Shown piece by piece: positions 40,981-64,000 of a stretch of 64,000 nucleotides of DNA (within the stretch, counting starts at the first letter, position 1; every line of letters begins with the position of its first letter). A program made the translations under genes and the position numbers. The notes beneath the pieces were generated by a model. It was not told the DNA's origin and did not search any database. It was given only the letters and a program-made list of their open reading frames with translations. The stretch covers positions 2,203,630-2,267,629 of the forward strand of contig JANPWX010000480.1 in assembly GCA_024734555.1 (NCBI GenBank), in the 5' to 3' direction. The stretch is from Trochalopteron elliotii. Taxonomy: Eukaryota; Chordata; Aves; Passeriformes; Leiothrichidae.

Positions 40981-41244
40981 AGAAGTAACACCAGAATTTG
41001 ATGGATTGAATGTATGGATATGCCATAATAATTTCCAATAGACAGAAAGTGGGTTTTGATGGAGTTACTCAGAACTGGACCAAGGACTTGGAAATAATGT
41101 TATAGATAATGGAAATCATGTTATAATGACAGGAAAACCTGGCTCCAAAATAGAGTATAACTTGAGCTATCTGCTGTTGACATTTCTCTGCAATGTAAAC
41201 CTGAGAGTTTTCCCAGCTGAATACATCTTATTGCCCCTCCATTC

Positions 41245-41245
41245 N
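41245..41245. other. Single ambiguous base (N)
   Basis: One N interrupts otherwise ordinary intronic sequence. It affects no gene. Confidence 0.99.
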
Positions 41246-42273
41246 TGGTTGAGAAGTGAATAAAAGAGCTTTGTACAGTTCTTGAAACTGAGCCTGAAAC
41301 AGCTCTGAACAAAATATAGTGTTCCTTTCAAAATCTTGGAAATAATTACATCATAGGCAAATTGGGCCAGAAACCATTAATAGTATTCTTTGTGGGATGA
41401 AATCCCATGGGAGGAGCTATTTCAGCAGCCTGGCTTTGTTTACAAATAGATGCAGTGACAGGTACAGTTGTCCCATTCTGAGGAACTGCTGAAAGTGTGG
41501 CCTATAATGGACTTCCCAGAATAACTGCCTTGCTTTGGATAACAAGCTGAAAACGTGCCTTGGTGCTCCTGTGGTCAGCTTCACACTGATCATCCTGGGA
41601 GTGAGGGCTGTGTTTGCCACTGGAAGACTTTAAAAACTTAAAACTGGAAAAAGGTGGCTTAAAGGGAAAATAAAAGCCTCGCTTGTATAAGCTCTTGGTC
41701 TTTTAGAATTGCTGGAGGAGCAGAGAGTTGTGTCCAGATGTCTCTGCTGGGCTTTATAAACCAGGAGCTCTGCACACAAACCTGGGCTTTCCCTTCACCA
41801 GGATAAAAAAAACACAGCATGTGTGGATCTCCCTGTTACCTTACAGTAGTTGTCATTACTGACTCCCCCCCACCTTCCTTACTAGAAAACCTTCTGCATT
41901 TCAGGATGGAAATCACAGAGATTAGTAATATTAACTGTTTGACCTCAATCTACAAAAGCATTTAGTTCTTTAGGTAAGTAGGCTAGTCTGTACTTGAAAA
42001 CTAAACTGGCACAAGCTCTGCTCTGGGCTCAATTACAGCTGTTCCTGGGTGATACAAAGCACGTGATGGGTGCAAAATGATATCCTGGGTGATACAACAG
42101 CAAAATAGAAGTAGATTTTAATTGGAGTAATTTACTATATATAATGTCGGAGTAATGTTAACTTACATTTTATTACTTTAGTGTTCTATTAAGATGAATT
42201 TCTAGGAAACTGAAGCGTGCAGCCTTGGCCTCCTCCCTTGACAGGCATGTTTTGTGCTGTGCTGTGTGTGCAG

Positions 42274-64000
<21,727 letters not shown>

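Larger units (their letters stand above)
33451..42273. other. Probable PAK3 5' intron, third part
   Basis: No exon of a known gene is recognised. It includes AT-rich duplicated TCTAATATAACAAGTA at 35407 and 35441, an A/C-rich tract at 40883-40980, a single ambiguous base at 41245, and a 15-bp direct repeat (TCCTGGGTGATACAA) at 42043 and 42083. A signal-peptide-like ORF at 36746-36976 is discussed separately. The stretch ends at the likely acceptor of PAK3 coding exon 1. Confidence 0.5.

Overview
This window looks like vertebrate chromosomal DNA, most likely from a bird. It holds CR1-type LINE fragments, has few other recognisable repeats, and is depleted of CpG except for one dense CpG island. 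It also carries a multi-exon gene with compact introns. The CR1 fragments alone would also fit a turtle or crocodilian, so 'bird' is an inference. No prokaryotic features, CRISPR array or mobile gene cassette is present.

The one gene I can identify with confidence is PAK3 (p21-activated kinase 3, a Rac/Cdc42-regulated serine/threonine kinase) on the + strand. Its start codon is at 42296. Ten constitutive coding exons (42296-42470, 46296-46396, 50949-51102, 52110-52147, 53362-53493, 54087-54249, 58588-58651, 62241-62289, 62795-62907, 63820-63937) join in one open frame of 1107 nt, or 369 residues. The neuronal 45-nt alternative exon b lies at 49870-49914. All junctions are GT-AG and all phases agree. 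The window ends inside the kinase domain, so the catalytic loop, the DFG motif, the activation loop and the C-lobe lie beyond 64000.

Layout. 1-14.3 kb: no coding sequence I can support; AT-rich stretches and chance ORFs only. 14.35-16.64 kb: a CpG island interrupted by a 335-base assembly gap (14763-15097), with a TATA-like box and candidate first-exon splice donors. This is the best candidate for the PAK3 promoter. 16.6-42.3 kb: probably the large 5' UTR intron of PAK3, holding one antisense CR1 3' end (about 27.87-28.2 kb), a 30/31-bp minisatellite (33.17-33.45 kb) and a small CpG-enriched patch (31.2-31.4 kb). 42.3-64 kb: the PAK3 coding region, with a sense CR1 reverse-transcriptase fragment in intron 1 and long pyrimidine tracts around exon b.

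The exons encode, in order, the Nck-binding PxxP motif, the CRIB/autoinhibitory region (into which exon b inserts 15 residues), an acidic stretch, the PIX-binding proline motif, a variable linker, and the kinase N-lobe through the hinge. Nothing here supports a new multi-gene system. The most interesting signals are the apparent splicing-control architecture of exon b, the incomplete promoter island and the minisatellite.
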